Assembly (NCBI RefSeq): GCF_020099395.1
Contig: NZ_CP083590.1
Span: 2,604,001-2,668,000, forward strand
Direction: 5' to 3'
DNA length: 64,000 bases
Source: Streptomyces mobaraensis
GTDB lineage: Bacteria > Actinomycetota > Actinomycetes > Streptomycetales > Streptomycetaceae
The notes beneath the pieces are model-generated. The model was given only the letters and a program-made list of their open reading frames with translations, ran no database searches and had not been told where the DNA came from. A program made the translations under genes and the position numbers. Shown here one piece after another: positions 45,596 through 54,741 of the stretch (positions are counted from its first letter, which is position 1; every line of letters begins with the position of its first letter).

Positions 45596-46160
45596 CCGGG
45601 GCCGTGAGCACGGTCCGTCGCGCGAGCGGGCGAAGGAACGATCCGCCACGGCTCCCGCGACCCAGCGCGTCCGGCTGGACCAGCCGCAGCAGAAGCGGCG
45701 CCGCTGGCTGCCGGAGTACGACCCGGAGGCGTTCGGCCGGACCTCGGAGGAGATCGCCCGCTTCCTCGGCACGGGCCGGTTCATCGTCTGGATGACGGTG
45801 ATCGTCGTGCTGTGGGTGGTGTGGAACACCACCGCCCCCGGCCATCTGCGCTTCGACCGCTACCCGTTCATCTTCCTCACCCTGATGCTCTCCCTCCAGG
45901 CGTCCTACGCCGCCCCGCTGATCCTGCTGGCGCAGAACCGGCAGGACGACCGGGACCGCGTCAACCTGGAGCAGGACCGGGAGCAGAACGAGCGGTCCAT
46001 CGCCGACACCGAGTACCTGACGCGGGAGATCGCCGCGCTGCGGATGGGGCTGGGCGAGGTGGCGACGCGGGACTGGATCCGCTCCGAGTTCCAGGATCTG
46101 ATCAAGGAGCTGGAACAGCGCCGGGTATTCCCGGAGGAGAGTGAGGAACGCGACCGCTGA
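45585..46160 (+). CDS. DUF1003 membrane protein
   Basis: A 191-residue protein with two membrane segments: about 65-83 (RFIVWMTVIVVLWVVWNTT) and about 90-115 (YPFIFLTLMLSLQASYAAPL). A C-terminal charged coiled-coil follows (DDRDRVNLEQDREQNERSIA ... IKELEQRRVFPEE). The FERYPFxxL-like stretch before the second segment is the DUF1003 hallmark. It overlaps the MgtE-like gene by 11 bp, so translation is coupled and a joint function is likely. Its own function is unknown. Confidence 0.88.
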   Translation: MGGDRGREHGPSRERAKERSATAPATQRVRLDQPQQKRRRWLPEYDPEAFGRTSEEIARFLGTGRFIVWMTVIVVLWVVWNTTAPGHLRFDRYPFIFLTLMLSLQASYAAPLILLAQNRQDDRDRVNLEQDREQNERSIADTEYLTREIAALRMGLGEVATRDWIRSEFQDLIKELEQRRVFPEESEERDR

Positions 46161-46190
46161 CGGCCTTACCCCGCTGTCGGTGGTCCGCCG

Positions 46191-46196
46191 TACCAT
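46191..46196 (+). promoter_or_regulatory. candidate -10 box, leaderless promoter
   Basis: TACCAT ends 6 bases before the ATG at 46203, which has no Shine-Dalgarno sequence. Confidence 0.4.
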
Positions 46197-46202
46197 CAGG
46201 GC

Positions 46203-47360
46203 ATGGCTACCGAGACCCCTGTCACCGTCCCCGCCGAAGAGGCGGTGCGCGCCGCGCTCGCGACGGTGAACGACCCCGAGATCCACCGGCCGATCACCGA
46301 CCTGGGCATGGTGAAATCCGTCGACATCGCGGCGGACGGCTCGGTCGCGGTGGCGGTCTACCTGACGGTGGCCGGCTGCCCGATGCGGGAGACGATCACG
46401 GAGAACGTGCGGGCGGCGGTCGCGGGTGTGGCGGGCGTCACCGGTGTGACGGTCGAGCTGGACGTGATGGGCGACGAGCAGCGGCGCGAGCTGGCCGCCA
46501 CGCTGCGCGGCGGGGTCGCGGAGCGCGAGGTCCCGTTCGCCAAGCCCGGCTCGCTGACCCGCGTCTACGCGGTGGCCTCCGGCAAGGGCGGCGTCGGCAA
46601 GTCGTCGGTCACGGTCAACCTGGCGGCGGCGATGGCGGCCGACGGGCTCAAGGTCGGCGTCGTGGACGCGGACATCTACGGCCACTCGGTGCCGCGGATG
46701 CTGGGCGCCGAGGGCCGCCCCACCCAGGTCGAGAACATGATCATGCCGCCGTCGGCGAACGGTGTGAAGGTCATCTCCATCGGCATGTTCACGCCCGGGA
46801 ACGCACCGGTCGTCTGGCGCGGCCCGATGCTGCACCGCGCGCTCCAGCAGTTCCTCGCCGACGTCTACTGGGGCGACCTCGACGTCCTCCTCCTCGACCT
46901 GCCGCCGGGCACCGGCGACATCGCCATCTCGGTCGCCCAGCTGGTGCCCAACGCGGAGATCCTGGTGGTGACGACGCCTCAGCAGGCCGCCGCCGAGGTC
47001 GCCGAGCGGGCCGGCTCCATCGCCGTGCAGACGCACCAGAAGATCGTCGGCGTGGTGGAGAACATGTCCGGGCTGCCCTGCCCGCACTGCGACGAGATGG
47101 TCGACGTCTTCGGCACCGGCGGCGGGAAGCTGGTCGCCGACGGTCTCACCCGCACCACCGGCGCCACCGTCCCCGTCCTGGGCTCGATCCCGATCGACGT
47201 CCGGCTGCGCGAGGGCGGCGACGAGGGCAAGCCCGTCGTGCTGACCGACCCCGACTCGCCGGCCGGCAGCGCGCTGCGCGCCATCGCGGGCAAGCTGGGC
47301 GGGCGGCAGCGGGGGCTGTCGGGGCTGTCGCTGGGGATCACGCCGCGCAACAAGTTCTGA
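46203..47360 (+). CDS. mrp: Mrp/NBP35 (ApbC) P-loop Fe-S cluster carrier
   Basis: A 385-residue ATPase that stores and transfers Fe-S clusters. Residues 12-95 are a DUF59/MIP18 domain (VNDPEIHRPITDLGMVKSVD, with AGCPMR). The deviant Walker A is GKGGVGKSS near 126, and the bridging cluster is carried by CPHC near 297 in MSGLPCPHCDE. LLLDLPPGTGDI is the Walker B-type segment. TACCAT lies 6 bases before the ATG; the mRNA is probably leaderless. A hairpin follows the stop. Confidence 0.95.
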   Translation: MATETPVTVPAEEAVRAALATVNDPEIHRPITDLGMVKSVDIAADGSVAVAVYLTVAGCPMRETITENVRAAVAGVAGVTGVTVELDVMGDEQRRELAATLRGGVAEREVPFAKPGSLTRVYAVASGKGGVGKSSVTVNLAAAMAADGLKVGVVDADIYGHSVPRMLGAEGRPTQVENMIMPPSANGVKVISIGMFTPGNAPVVWRGPMLHRALQQFLADVYWGDLDVLLLDLPPGTGDIAISVAQLVPNAEILVVTTPQQAAAEVAERAGSIAVQTHQKIVGVVENMSGLPCPHCDEMVDVFGTGGGKLVADGLTRTTGATVPVLGSIPIDVRLREGGDEGKPVVLTDPDSPAGSALRAIAGKLGGRQRGLSGLSLGITPRNKF

Positions 47361-47365
47361 GCGGT

Positions 47366-47380
47366 CGCCCCTTCGGGGCG
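47366..47380 (+). terminator. hairpin terminator after mrp
   Basis: CGCCCC-TTC-GGGGCG, five bases past the TGA, with a UUCG-type tetraloop core. The remaining 270 bases to 47647 hold no recognised gene. Confidence 0.6.
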
Positions 47381-47621
47381 GGCGCGGGTGGACGGCCGGG
47401 CGCCGGCCGGCGTGCGACGCGCGTACGGCGGGTACGCGGCTCGCGGGGGCGCGGCGGCGCGGGCCGGTCGGCCTGCCGTGCGGCCGGCGCCTCGGGCGGC
47501 CGGCCGTCCGTCGCGCGTCCGCCGTGGTGTGGTGGGCCTCCGGGCCGCGCCCGCCCCGCACGTCGGTCCGTACGGGCTCCAGGCCCCGCGGCCGTCAGGC
47601 CGTGCCGCGTCTCGGTCCTCG

Positions 47622-47657
47622 TACGAGGCTCATTCCGCCTACGAGGCTCACTCCGTG
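47622..47657 (-). repeat. 18-bp tandem repeat at the end of the hypothetical gene
   Basis: TACGAGGCTCATTCCGCC and TACGAGGCTCACTCCGTG are adjacent. The second copy contains the TGA stop at 47648-47650. Confidence 0.8.
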
Positions 47658-48439
47658 TACGACGCGATGTCCTCGATGACCGCGAAGCCCATGCCGTAAG
47701 CGCTCATCCCCCGCCCGTACGCGCCGATGTGCACCCCGCCGGAGCAGCCCCCGGTCCCACAGGAGCCGCCATCGCCGCCGTGGCCGCAGGCGTGCGGGGC
47801 GGAGCCGGCGAGGACCCAGCCGTACTCGGACTCGCGGTAGCGGAAGTCGGCCGAGACGCCGTCGACCGGCAGGGAGAGCGTGGTCCAGGGGGCCTCGTCC
47901 AGGTGGTCGGCCAGCTCCCAGGCGAGGGCCGTCTGCTGGTCGAGCCAGTTCTGCCGCAGAGCCCGCTCCATGCGGGCGGGCCAGGTGCAGGCGAGGAGGC
48001 CGGCGCCGGCGAGCCAGGCCGCCGAGGAGACGGAGGTGGCCTCCAGCACGCCCGTGCCGTCGGCGCTGCGGCGCACCGGGCGGCTGGCGACGGTCACGAC
48101 GACCGAGAAGCGCTGTCCGTCGGAGAGGGTGCCGGCCTTGTCGAACCGGTCGGGTTTGGGGGAACGGCCGCCCCGGCCGGGGCGGCCCGAGCGCAGTGTG
48201 GGCTCCGCGCCGTGGCCCGTCGCGCCGTGCTCCACCGTGCCGTCGGCGGCCGTGCCGACCTGCAGCAGCCAGCGCCGTCCGGTGAACGTGCCGTCCAGCC
48301 CGTACCAGGGGAACGCCGCCTGGAGGTAGCCGTCGAGTGGTCGCCGGTCGCCGGGTGCCCGCTCCGGCTCGTCCGGTCCCCCGGGGAGGGCCTCCCCGGC
48401 GGACGCTCCGGCCGTCACTGCCCGACTGGTGGTCTCCAT
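47648..48439 (-). CDS. hypothetical protein
   Basis: A 263-residue protein of unknown family, seemingly cytoplasmic. A folded core (DGYLQAAFPWYGLDGTFTGR, SVVVTVASRPVRRS, MERALRQNWLDQQTALAWEL) is followed by a Gly/Cys-rich patch (CGHGGDGGSCGTGGC) that could bind metal. It shares the strand with tatB-htrA-sigE but is 115 bp downstream of tatB, so it may be the last gene of that run. I cannot assign a function. Confidence 0.65.
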   Translation of the reverse strand: METTSRAVTAGASAGEALPGGPDEPERAPGDRRPLDGYLQAAFPWYGLDGTFTGRRWLLQVGTAADGTVEHGATGHGAEPTLRSGRPGRGGRSPKPDRFDKAGTLSDGQRFSVVVTVASRPVRRSADGTGVLEATSVSSAAWLAGAGLLACTWPARMERALRQNWLDQQTALAWELADHLDEAPWTTLSLPVDGVSADFRYRESEYGWVLAGSAPHACGHGGDGGSCGTGGCSGGVHIGAYGRGMSAYGMGFAVIEDIASYTE

Positions 48440-48554
48440 CTGCGCGGCGCCTCCTCGTTGCCCCGTCGTGCCCGGCCTGCCGCTCCGGCGAGCGCCGTCG
48501 ACCCGGACAAGGGGAGGATAGCCACCCGCGTCAATGGGGCAGCGCAGGCGTGGC

Positions 48555-48998
48555 TCAGGTGGCGTCGGAGTCGAACGGAGGTCGCTCGCCCGGCTGGACG
48601 GGCCCCTTCTTCAGCAGATCCGGCTTCTTGACCAGGTCCGGGCCGCCGGAGGACGGCGAGGCGGTCGGCTCGGGGTCGCGGCCGTGCACCACGTCGGCCA
48701 CGTCGGCCATCTCCGAGCGGAAGTCGAAGCCGTTACGGATCTCCTTCAGCCCGAGCTCGTCCTTGTCGAGGACGTGCTTGCGCACGAAGGTGCGCGGGTT
48801 GAGGTCCTCGAACTCGAAGTCCTTGAACTCGGGACCCAGCTCGGACCGGATGTCCTCCTTGGCGCTCTCCGAGAACTGGCGCAGCTTGCGCAGGGTGCGC
48901 GACACGTCCTGGATCATCTTCGGCAGTTTGTCCGGACCGAAAATGAGCAGAGCGAGGACGACGAGCGCGATCAGCTCGGGAAGTCCTATGTCGAGCAC
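48555..48998 (-). CDS. tatB: Sec-independent protein translocase subunit TatB
   Basis: A 147-residue membrane protein of the twin-arginine translocase. One N-terminal helix (IGLPELIALVVLALLIFGPD) with the GP hinge leads into an amphipathic helix (KLPKMIQDVSRTLRKLRQFS), then a charged, disordered tail (LLKKGPVQPGERPPFDS). It recognises folded Tat substrates with TatC. GTG start after AAGGAG. It lies just downstream of htrA as in mycobacteria. Confidence 0.93.
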   Translation of the reverse strand: MLDIGLPELIALVVLALLIFGPDKLPKMIQDVSRTLRKLRQFSESAKEDIRSELGPEFKDFEFEDLNPRTFVRKHVLDKDELGLKEIRNGFDFRSEMADVADVVHGRDPEPTASPSSGGPDLVKKPDLLKKGPVQPGERPPFDSDAT

Positions 48999-49104
48999 CT
49001 GCAGCTCCTTGATGCGTGGGCGGCCCAGGGGTTCAGGCCGCCTCTCACGGTACCTGGCCCGGCGGGCACCGCGGGAGACGGCCGGGCCAACATCGGGCCA
49101 AGGG

Positions 49105-52065
49105 TCAGCTCGAACTGGCCGTCCCGAGGGTCATCCGGACCGTCCGCTCCTTGCCGTCGCGCTCGACGGTCAGGGTGAGGCGGTCGCCCGGACGGTGGCT
49201 GCGGATCTTGACGATGAGCTCCTGACCACTGCGGACGGGCACGTCGTCGACCTTTTTGATGACGTCGCCGGGGGCGATGCCCGCCTTCTCGGCCGGGCCG
49301 CCCGGGGTCACGGGCGTGCCGCTGCCGCCCTTGGGATTCACCCGGGCGCCCTCACCCTGGTACTCCATGTCGAGTGACACACCTATCACCGGATGGGTGG
49401 CCCGGCCGGTGTTGATCAGCTCCTCGGCGACCCGCTTGGCCTGGTTGATCGGGATGGCGAAGCCGAGCCCTATGCTCCCGCCCTGGCCGCCCGACTCCGA
49501 GGAGCCGCCGGCCGAGCGGATGGCGCTGTTGATGCCGATGACCCGGCCGCGGGAGTCCACGAGGGGGCCGCCGGAGTTGCCCGGGTTGATCGGGGCGTCC
49601 GTCTGGAGGGCGTCGACGTAACTGACGTCACTGCCGTCCCCCTTCTTGCCGCCGGCGGTGATCGGGCGGGCCTTGGCGCTGATGATGCCCGTGGTGACGG
49701 TGCCGGCGAGGTCGAAGGGGGCGCCGATGGCGACGACCGAGTCGCCGACGTGCACGGAGTCCGAGTTGCCCAGCGGCAGCGGGGTGAGCCCGGAGACGCC
49801 CTTGACCTTGACGACGGCCAGGTCGTAGCCGCTGTCCCGGCCGATGACGGTGGCCTTGGCGGTCTGGCCGCCGTTGAACGTCACCTGTATTTCGCCGCCG
49901 CTGCCGGCGGGCTCGACGACGTGGTTGTTGGTGAGGATGTGGCCCTTGTTGTCCAGGACGAAGCCGGTGCCGGTGCCCTGGCCGCCGCTGCCGCGCACGT
50001 GCAGGGTGACGACGCCGGGGAGGGCGCGGGCCGCGATGCCCGCGATGCTTCCCGGGTCGCGGTCGGCCTTGTCGGCGGGCGCCTGAGGCAGCGTCACCCG
50101 GTGCCCCGGCCCGCCGTCCCGCTCCAGCCACGCCCCGATCCCACCACCGAGCCCACCGGCCACCAGGGCCACGACGAGCGCACCGGTGACCAGCCGGGAC
50201 CGGCTGACCGGCTTCCCGGCGGCCTTCCCCTCCGGCGGCCGGCTCCCGGCCGCGCCCCCGGCCCAGGGGTCGTACTGCCAGGGCCCGGCGGGCCCGGCCG
50301 GTGCCCCGGGTCCGTACCCGGCGGGGGCGAGGGCGGCACCGGCCGGGTAGCCGTAGCCGACGGGGGCGGGGGCGGGCATGGGGGCGTACGGGTGCGGTGC
50401 GACGGGGGCGCCCGGCGCGGGCTGCTGCGGGTGCGGCGCACCCCCGCCGGGCTGCTGCCCGGCAGCCGCCTCGACGACCGCCGGCGCGGCGGGAGGCCGG
50501 GCGCCGTCGCCGGTCTGCTGCGGCCCGGCACCCGGCGCGCCCGGAACGGACGGGCCCGGAACGAACGGGGGCTGGACGGACGGGGACTGGACGGCGGTCA
50601 CCTGCTCGCCCGGCGCGGGGGCATGCGGGTGCGAGAGCCGCCCTTCGGCCGGCTCACCGCCACCGGTGGAGTCCTGCGCGGTCGGGACGGACGGGGGCCG
50701 GGGCGCGGGCGCGGACGAGCCCCGCGCGTCGACGCCGGCCCGCTCGTCCGTACCCGGCGCGGACGCGGCGGGCGGCTCCAGGGCGTACGAATCCGGCGTA
50801 CCGGGCGCGGATTCGGTCATGTGGCCCTCCGGGGCGGTCGTGTGCGGGCCGTTGCCCGCCGGTGCGGAGGAGGCAGGCGCGCTCGGTGCGGGCCGGGAGG
50901 GCTGTGCGGCGGCGGGGGACGGTCCCGGCGTACTCGGCACGGTTCCGGCCGGGCCGGTGGCCGTCGGGGCGGACGCGGCCGGTTCGGCCGGGATGCGTGG
51001 GAGCCGAGCGGTGGCGGCCGACCGGTCGTCCCCGCCGGGCGTCGTGACGGCGGCGGGACCGGGCTCGGACGTGTCCTCGGCGGCGGAGGCGGCGGCCGGC
51101 GCGGACGGGTGCCGCGCCGCGGTCCCCGGCAGGCTCTCGGCCCGGTCGGGCGTGGCCGGCGGCCTCAGGGCGTACGAGTCCGGCGCGTCGGGGCCGGACC
51201 CGGACGGACGGTCCGCCGGAGCGGTGGCCTGCGGGACGGCGGCCGAAGGGCCGGGCATGGCAGGCCCCTGCGGGTCGGAGGCGGACGGCGTCCGGGCCGC
51301 GCCGAACGGCTCCTCACCCGCGCTCGCGGCGGACGCGGCGGCCGGCGCGCCCGGGTGCCGGGCGTCGGCGGAACCGTCCTGCTCCCTCGCGGGGGCGGAC
51401 GTACCCGGCAGGGCCCCGGAGGGACGGTCCGCCGCGGTGGAGGCGTCCGGGCCGTCGCTCGGGGGTGCCGTGGTGGTCGGCGGCCGGTCGGCGGGGACCG
51501 CCGCGTCGGCGGCGGCCGGGCCGGCCGGGCGGGGGCCGGGCTCGGGGGCCGCCGGGGAGTGGGAGGCGTCCTGGCTCGGGGCCGGGGCGGCCGAGGACGG
51601 CTGCGAGGCGGGCCGCGGGGGCTGCGGGGCGGGCCAGGGCGCGGCGTACCCCGGAGGCACGGCGTCCTGCGGCGGGTTCGCCGAATGGGCCGCCGGGACG
51701 GCGATGTCCTGCGGGGCGGCCGCCGGGTGGCTCGTTGGCGGTTCCGCGCCCCGCGGGGCGCTCGCCGGGTGGCCCTCGGGCGCCACCGCGTCCCGCGGCG
51801 CGGCCGTCGGGTACGCCGAGGGCGTGCCGGGCGCCTGGGGGTGGCCGTCGAGGGCCGAGTACGGCCATGCGGCCGGGGGCGGGGTGGCGGTCGTGGGGTG
51901 CTGGACCGGAGGGGCCGGGGCCCAGGGGCCCGGACGGCCGTAGGGGGGTGTGCCGTACGGGTCCGGGTCGTGCAGCGGCTTCCCGCCCTGCGCCGGGTGC
52001 CCGGCCGCGTCCGACGGGGAGCCGTCCCGGCCGGTCGGCGGCACCGGTGCCTTGCCCTCGTTCAT
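49105..52065 (-). CDS. htrA: HtrA-like serine protease with very long disordered N-terminus
   Basis: A 986-residue membrane-anchored protease. Residues 1-615 are Pro/Ala/Ser/Gly-rich and probably disordered, with recurring (A/T)PDSYAL(E/R)PPA blocks. A membrane helix (VTGALVVALVAGGLGGGIGA) is near 622-645. The trypsin-like domain follows: His in TNNHVVEP (about 715), Asp in DSGYDLAVVKV (about 750) and Ser in NPGNSGGPLVD (about 829). One PDZ domain ends the protein (APGDVIKKVDDVPVRSGQEL). It would degrade or refold envelope proteins under control of the adjacent ECF sigma factor. ATG 52065 follows GGGGGGAG. Usual family length is about 450-650. Confidence 0.92.
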   Translation of the reverse strand: MNEGKAPVPPTGRDGSPSDAAGHPAQGGKPLHDPDPYGTPPYGRPGPWAPAPPVQHPTTATPPPAAWPYSALDGHPQAPGTPSAYPTAAPRDAVAPEGHPASAPRGAEPPTSHPAAAPQDIAVPAAHSANPPQDAVPPGYAAPWPAPQPPRPASQPSSAAPAPSQDASHSPAAPEPGPRPAGPAAADAAVPADRPPTTTAPPSDGPDASTAADRPSGALPGTSAPAREQDGSADARHPGAPAAASAASAGEEPFGAARTPSASDPQGPAMPGPSAAVPQATAPADRPSGSGPDAPDSYALRPPATPDRAESLPGTAARHPSAPAAASAAEDTSEPGPAAVTTPGGDDRSAATARLPRIPAEPAASAPTATGPAGTVPSTPGPSPAAAQPSRPAPSAPASSAPAGNGPHTTAPEGHMTESAPGTPDSYALEPPAASAPGTDERAGVDARGSSAPAPRPPSVPTAQDSTGGGEPAEGRLSHPHAPAPGEQVTAVQSPSVQPPFVPGPSVPGAPGAGPQQTGDGARPPAAPAVVEAAAGQQPGGGAPHPQQPAPGAPVAPHPYAPMPAPAPVGYGYPAGAALAPAGYGPGAPAGPAGPWQYDPWAGGAAGSRPPEGKAAGKPVSRSRLVTGALVVALVAGGLGGGIGAWLERDGGPGHRVTLPQAPADKADRDPGSIAGIAARALPGVVTLHVRGSGGQGTGTGFVLDNKGHILTNNHVVEPAGSGGEIQVTFNGGQTAKATVIGRDSGYDLAVVKVKGVSGLTPLPLGNSDSVHVGDSVVAIGAPFDLAGTVTTGIISAKARPITAGGKKGDGSDVSYVDALQTDAPINPGNSGGPLVDSRGRVIGINSAIRSAGGSSESGGQGGSIGLGFAIPINQAKRVAEELINTGRATHPVIGVSLDMEYQGEGARVNPKGGSGTPVTPGGPAEKAGIAPGDVIKKVDDVPVRSGQELIVKIRSHRPGDRLTLTVERDGKERTVRMTLGTASSS

Positions 52066-52196
52066 CTCTGCTCCCCCCACGATGCGTCCACGAGCCGTGG
52101 CATCCAGCGGGATGCCCGGCCCACCGGCGATTCAACCAGGTGCCGGTGGGCGCGGAGCAGGGTACCCGGCCTGTCAGGTGCGCATCAGCGGACGTG

Positions 52197-52961
52197 TCAG
52201 CGTGTGCCGACCGCCTGCCGGGGCATCCGGAAGGGGACGGCGACCGGCAGGGCGGGCGGTAGGACCAGCACGGCCCGGGTCACGGACGGCCGGGCGGGCT
52301 GCCCGGAGTCCGGCGCGGGGGTGCGGGTGCCGCCCGGGCGGCCCCGGTCCGGCCGGCGGCCCTCACCGGTGCCGCCACCGGGAGCGGACAGGGCGAGCGG
52401 GTTGAGCGGGTGAGCCACTCTGGGGTTCTCCGGACGGGCCCGCGGCGCCTCCACGGCGGTCCGCAGCGGCTCGGCACCGACCAGGGCGAACGCCGCTATC
52501 GTGACGGCCCCCGCCGCCGCGAAGGCGAACCGCCGGCCGCGCGACGGACTCCGTCCCACCTCGTGGACGCGGAAGCCGCGGTCACGGGCCGTCAGGGCGC
52601 CCGCCGGCAGGAGGGCGAAGGCGTCCGCCCGCGGGCCGAAGCCGTCGCCGCGCTCGGCGCCGCCCGGGCCGCCGGGGGCGTCGTCGGTCACCCGCCCCGG
52701 CCCCGCGGGGCCGTCCGGGCCCATGGCCGGCAGGCTCTGGAGGCGGGCCAGCAGCCCTTCCGAGAGCTGCGGCGCCGCCGCCTCCGCGAACACGCTCTTG
52801 AGCCGACGCTGTGCGTCGGCCTCCGCCTTGCAGGTCCAGCAGGTGGCCAGGTGGGCGAGCACCCGCTCCCGCGCATCGTGTCCCAACTCCCCGTCGACCA
52901 GGGCCGCGAGGCGGTCGCCGAGATGGATCTCGGCGGGGGACTGACCGCCTGAACCGGTCAC
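52197..52961 (-). CDS. rseA: zinc-containing anti-sigma factor (RseA/ZAS type)
   Basis: A 254-residue protein. The N-terminal domain has the zinc motif His-x3-Cys-x2-Cys (HLATCWTC) typical of anti-sigma factors that hold an ECF sigma until a redox or envelope signal. One membrane helix ([20 protein letters not shown], about residues 145-165) follows, then a Pro/Arg-rich external tail (MPRQAVGTR end). GTG 52961 overlaps the sigma stop by 4 bp, giving coupled, near-stoichiometric translation. Confidence 0.88.
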   Translation of the reverse strand: MTGSGGQSPAEIHLGDRLAALVDGELGHDARERVLAHLATCWTCKAEADAQRRLKSVFAEAAAPQLSEGLLARLQSLPAMGPDGPAGPGRVTDDAPGGPGGAERGDGFGPRADAFALLPAGALTARDRGFRVHEVGRSPSRGRRFAFAAAGAVTIAAFALVGAEPLRTAVEAPRARPENPRVAHPLNPLALSAPGGGTGEGRRPDRGRPGGTRTPAPDSGQPARPSVTRAVLVLPPALPVAVPFRMPRQAVGTR

Positions 52962-53731
52962 GCGATCCCGACCTCCCCACTCAGTCGGGCGCCGGGGGCC
53001 GCCCCGGCCAGGGCCCGCTGCTCGGCGCGGGCGGAGGGCGAGCGGTGCCGCAGCGCCTTGCGCAAATGGGAACGGCCGCGGTGGATACGGCTGCGGACGG
53101 TGCCCAGCTTCACCCCGAGGGTCGCCGCGATCTCCTCGTAGGAGAGGCCCTCGATGTCGCAGAGGACCACCGCGGCGCGGAACTCGGGCGCCAGCGTGTC
53201 CAGCGCCTGCTGCACGTCCGCGTCGAAGTGCGTGTCGTTGAAGTGCTGCTGCGGGGAGGGCTCGCGGCTGGGGAGCCGCTCGGCCGCGTCGTCGCCCAGC
53301 GCGTCGAAGCGGATGCGCTGGCGGCGGCGGACCATGTCGAGGAACAGGTTGGTGGTGATGCGGTGCAGCCAGCCCTCGAACGTCCCCGGCGTGTACGTGG
53401 ACAGCGAACGGAAGACCCGGACGAAGACCTCCTGGGTCAGGTCCTCGGCGTCGTGCTGATTCCCCGTCAGGCGGTAGGCGAGGCGGTAGACCCGTGCGCT
53501 GTGCGTGCTGACGATCTCCTCCCAGGTGGGAGGAGTCCACGCCGGCGCGTCCGCGTCGGTGGCGAACGTCGCGGTCGCGGTCTTGCGGGCGGCGGAACGG
53601 TCAGCGGTGTCGGTCACGGATTTCGGCTCCGCGGCGGACCGGCGGAAGCGCCTCAGCACTCCCCGGCGGTCACCGTTCGAAGCCGCACCTCCCCTGTCGG
53701 CTCTGGTGGTGTCCAGTGGAGCCCCTACCAT
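52958..53731 (-). CDS. sigE: ECF RNA polymerase sigma factor (SigE family)
   Basis: A 257-residue sigma factor. An N-terminal extension of about 70 residues precedes region 2 ([48 protein letters not shown]). Region 4 follows with [20 protein letters not shown] and [20 protein letters not shown]. The order sigE-rseA-htrA-tatB matches the mycobacterial sigE locus, so it should direct an envelope-stress regulon. I chose ATG 53731 behind GAGGTGG; the frame extends 108 bp farther without a better site. It is divergent from the O-methyltransferase. Confidence 0.93.
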   Translation of the reverse strand: MVGAPLDTTRADRGGAASNGDRRGVLRRFRRSAAEPKSVTDTADRSAARKTATATFATDADAPAWTPPTWEEIVSTHSARVYRLAYRLTGNQHDAEDLTQEVFVRVFRSLSTYTPGTFEGWLHRITTNLFLDMVRRRQRIRFDALGDDAAERLPSREPSPQQHFNDTHFDADVQQALDTLAPEFRAAVVLCDIEGLSYEEIAATLGVKLGTVRSRIHRGRSHLRKALRHRSPSARAEQRALAGAAPGARLSGEVGIA

Positions 53732-53938
53732 ATCCACCTCGCCCGTTAGCTCCGGATAAGGAATTTTGACCTGCTTTTGGGATTGATCCGCGGCCCGGCC
53801 CTCCTCAGGGCCGACGAGCCTCCGCCCCACTCTCCCCACGCTCCCTCACACCCCGTCAACGCATGGTCCCATCTGCGGGTTCCCGACAGCAGCGGATACA
53901 GTCACCGTTGCGTCGACACATGGGGACAGGAGAGGGCC

Positions 53939-54583
53939 ATTACCGGCAACCGGCAGACGAGCTGGGCGTTCGCCGATGCGTACGGCGTCGAGCACATCGA
54001 GGACCCCGCGCTGCTCTGGGCACGCGACCGGGCCCACGAGGCAGGGCTCCGCTCGGTGTCGTCCGGCACCGGCTCCGCACTGCGCCTGCTGGCCGCCGCC
54101 GTGGACGCCAAGGCCGTCGCGGAGATCGGCACCGGCACCGGCGTCTCCGGCCTGCACCTCCTGCACGGCATGCGGCCGGACGGCGTCCTCACCACCGTGG
54201 ACAGCGACCCCGAGTGCCAGCAGTTCGCCCGGCAGGCGTTCCGCGCCGCCGGCTTCGCCGGCAACCGCGCCCGGTTCATCCCCGGCCGCGCCCTGGAGGT
54301 GCTGCCGCGCCTGGCGGACGGCGGATACGACCTGGTGTTCTGCGACGGTGACCGGCTGGAGTACCTCGACTACCTAGCGGAATCGTTGCGCCTGCTGCGC
54401 CCCGGCGGGGTGGTCTGCTTCGAGGGCGTCTTCGCGGACGGCCGGACGGTGGACTCGGCCGCCCAGCCGGCGGAGGTGCTGCGCCTGCGCGAACTCCTGA
54501 GGGTGGTCCGGGAGTCGGCGGTACTGCTGCCGTCGCTGCTGCCGGTGGGCGACGGGCTGCTGTGCGCGGCCCGGCGGGGCTGA
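53939..54583 (+). CDS. O-methyltransferase (family 3, SAM-dependent)
   Basis: A protein of about 214 residues. The SAM-binding motif is VAEIGTGTGVSGLHLLHG, then VDSDPECQQFARQAF, RARFIPGRALEVLPRLADG, and DLVFCDGDRLEYLDYLAESL; this is the caffeoyl-CoA-type O-methyltransferase fold found next to sigE in Actinobacteria. The start is unusual: the conserved N-terminus ITGNRQTSWAFADAY begins at ATT 53939, six bases after AGGAG, and no ATG, GTG or TTG is near in frame (only TTG 53777/53783). Divergent from sigE. Confidence 0.8.
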   Translation: MTGNRQTSWAFADAYGVEHIEDPALLWARDRAHEAGLRSVSSGTGSALRLLAAAVDAKAVAEIGTGTGVSGLHLLHGMRPDGVLTTVDSDPECQQFARQAFRAAGFAGNRARFIPGRALEVLPRLADGGYDLVFCDGDRLEYLDYLAESLRLLRPGGVVCFEGVFADGRTVDSAAQPAEVLRLRELLRVVRESAVLLPSLLPVGDGLLCAARRG

Positions 54584-54670
54584 CGGGGCCGGGCCCCCGG
54601 GGCGGCCGCCGGCCGACGGGAGGGCGGTCCTTCCGGGAATCGCCCGGAAACCGTCCGGAATACGAGAAAA

Positions 54671-54711
54671 CCCTGCCCCGGCAGCCGGGAGTACCGGCTG
54701 CCGGGGCAGGG
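54671..54711. terminator. strong bidirectional terminator
   Basis: Perfect 18-bp arms (CCCTGCCCCGGCAGCCGG, 54671-54688; complement 54694-54711) and a 5-base loop, with AAAA just before it on the plus strand, i.e. a U-tract for the minus strand. It ends both the O-methyltransferase and the DUF3117 gene. Confidence 0.85.
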
Positions 54712-54741
54712 AAAGTCAGCGAAAGACCCGCGGTCCGGGTG

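Noticed and set aside
47388..47699. 103-residue plus-strand ORF after mrp
   Set aside because: Arg/Ala-rich, no ribosome site, overlaps the end of the minus-strand hypothetical gene and its 18-bp repeats.
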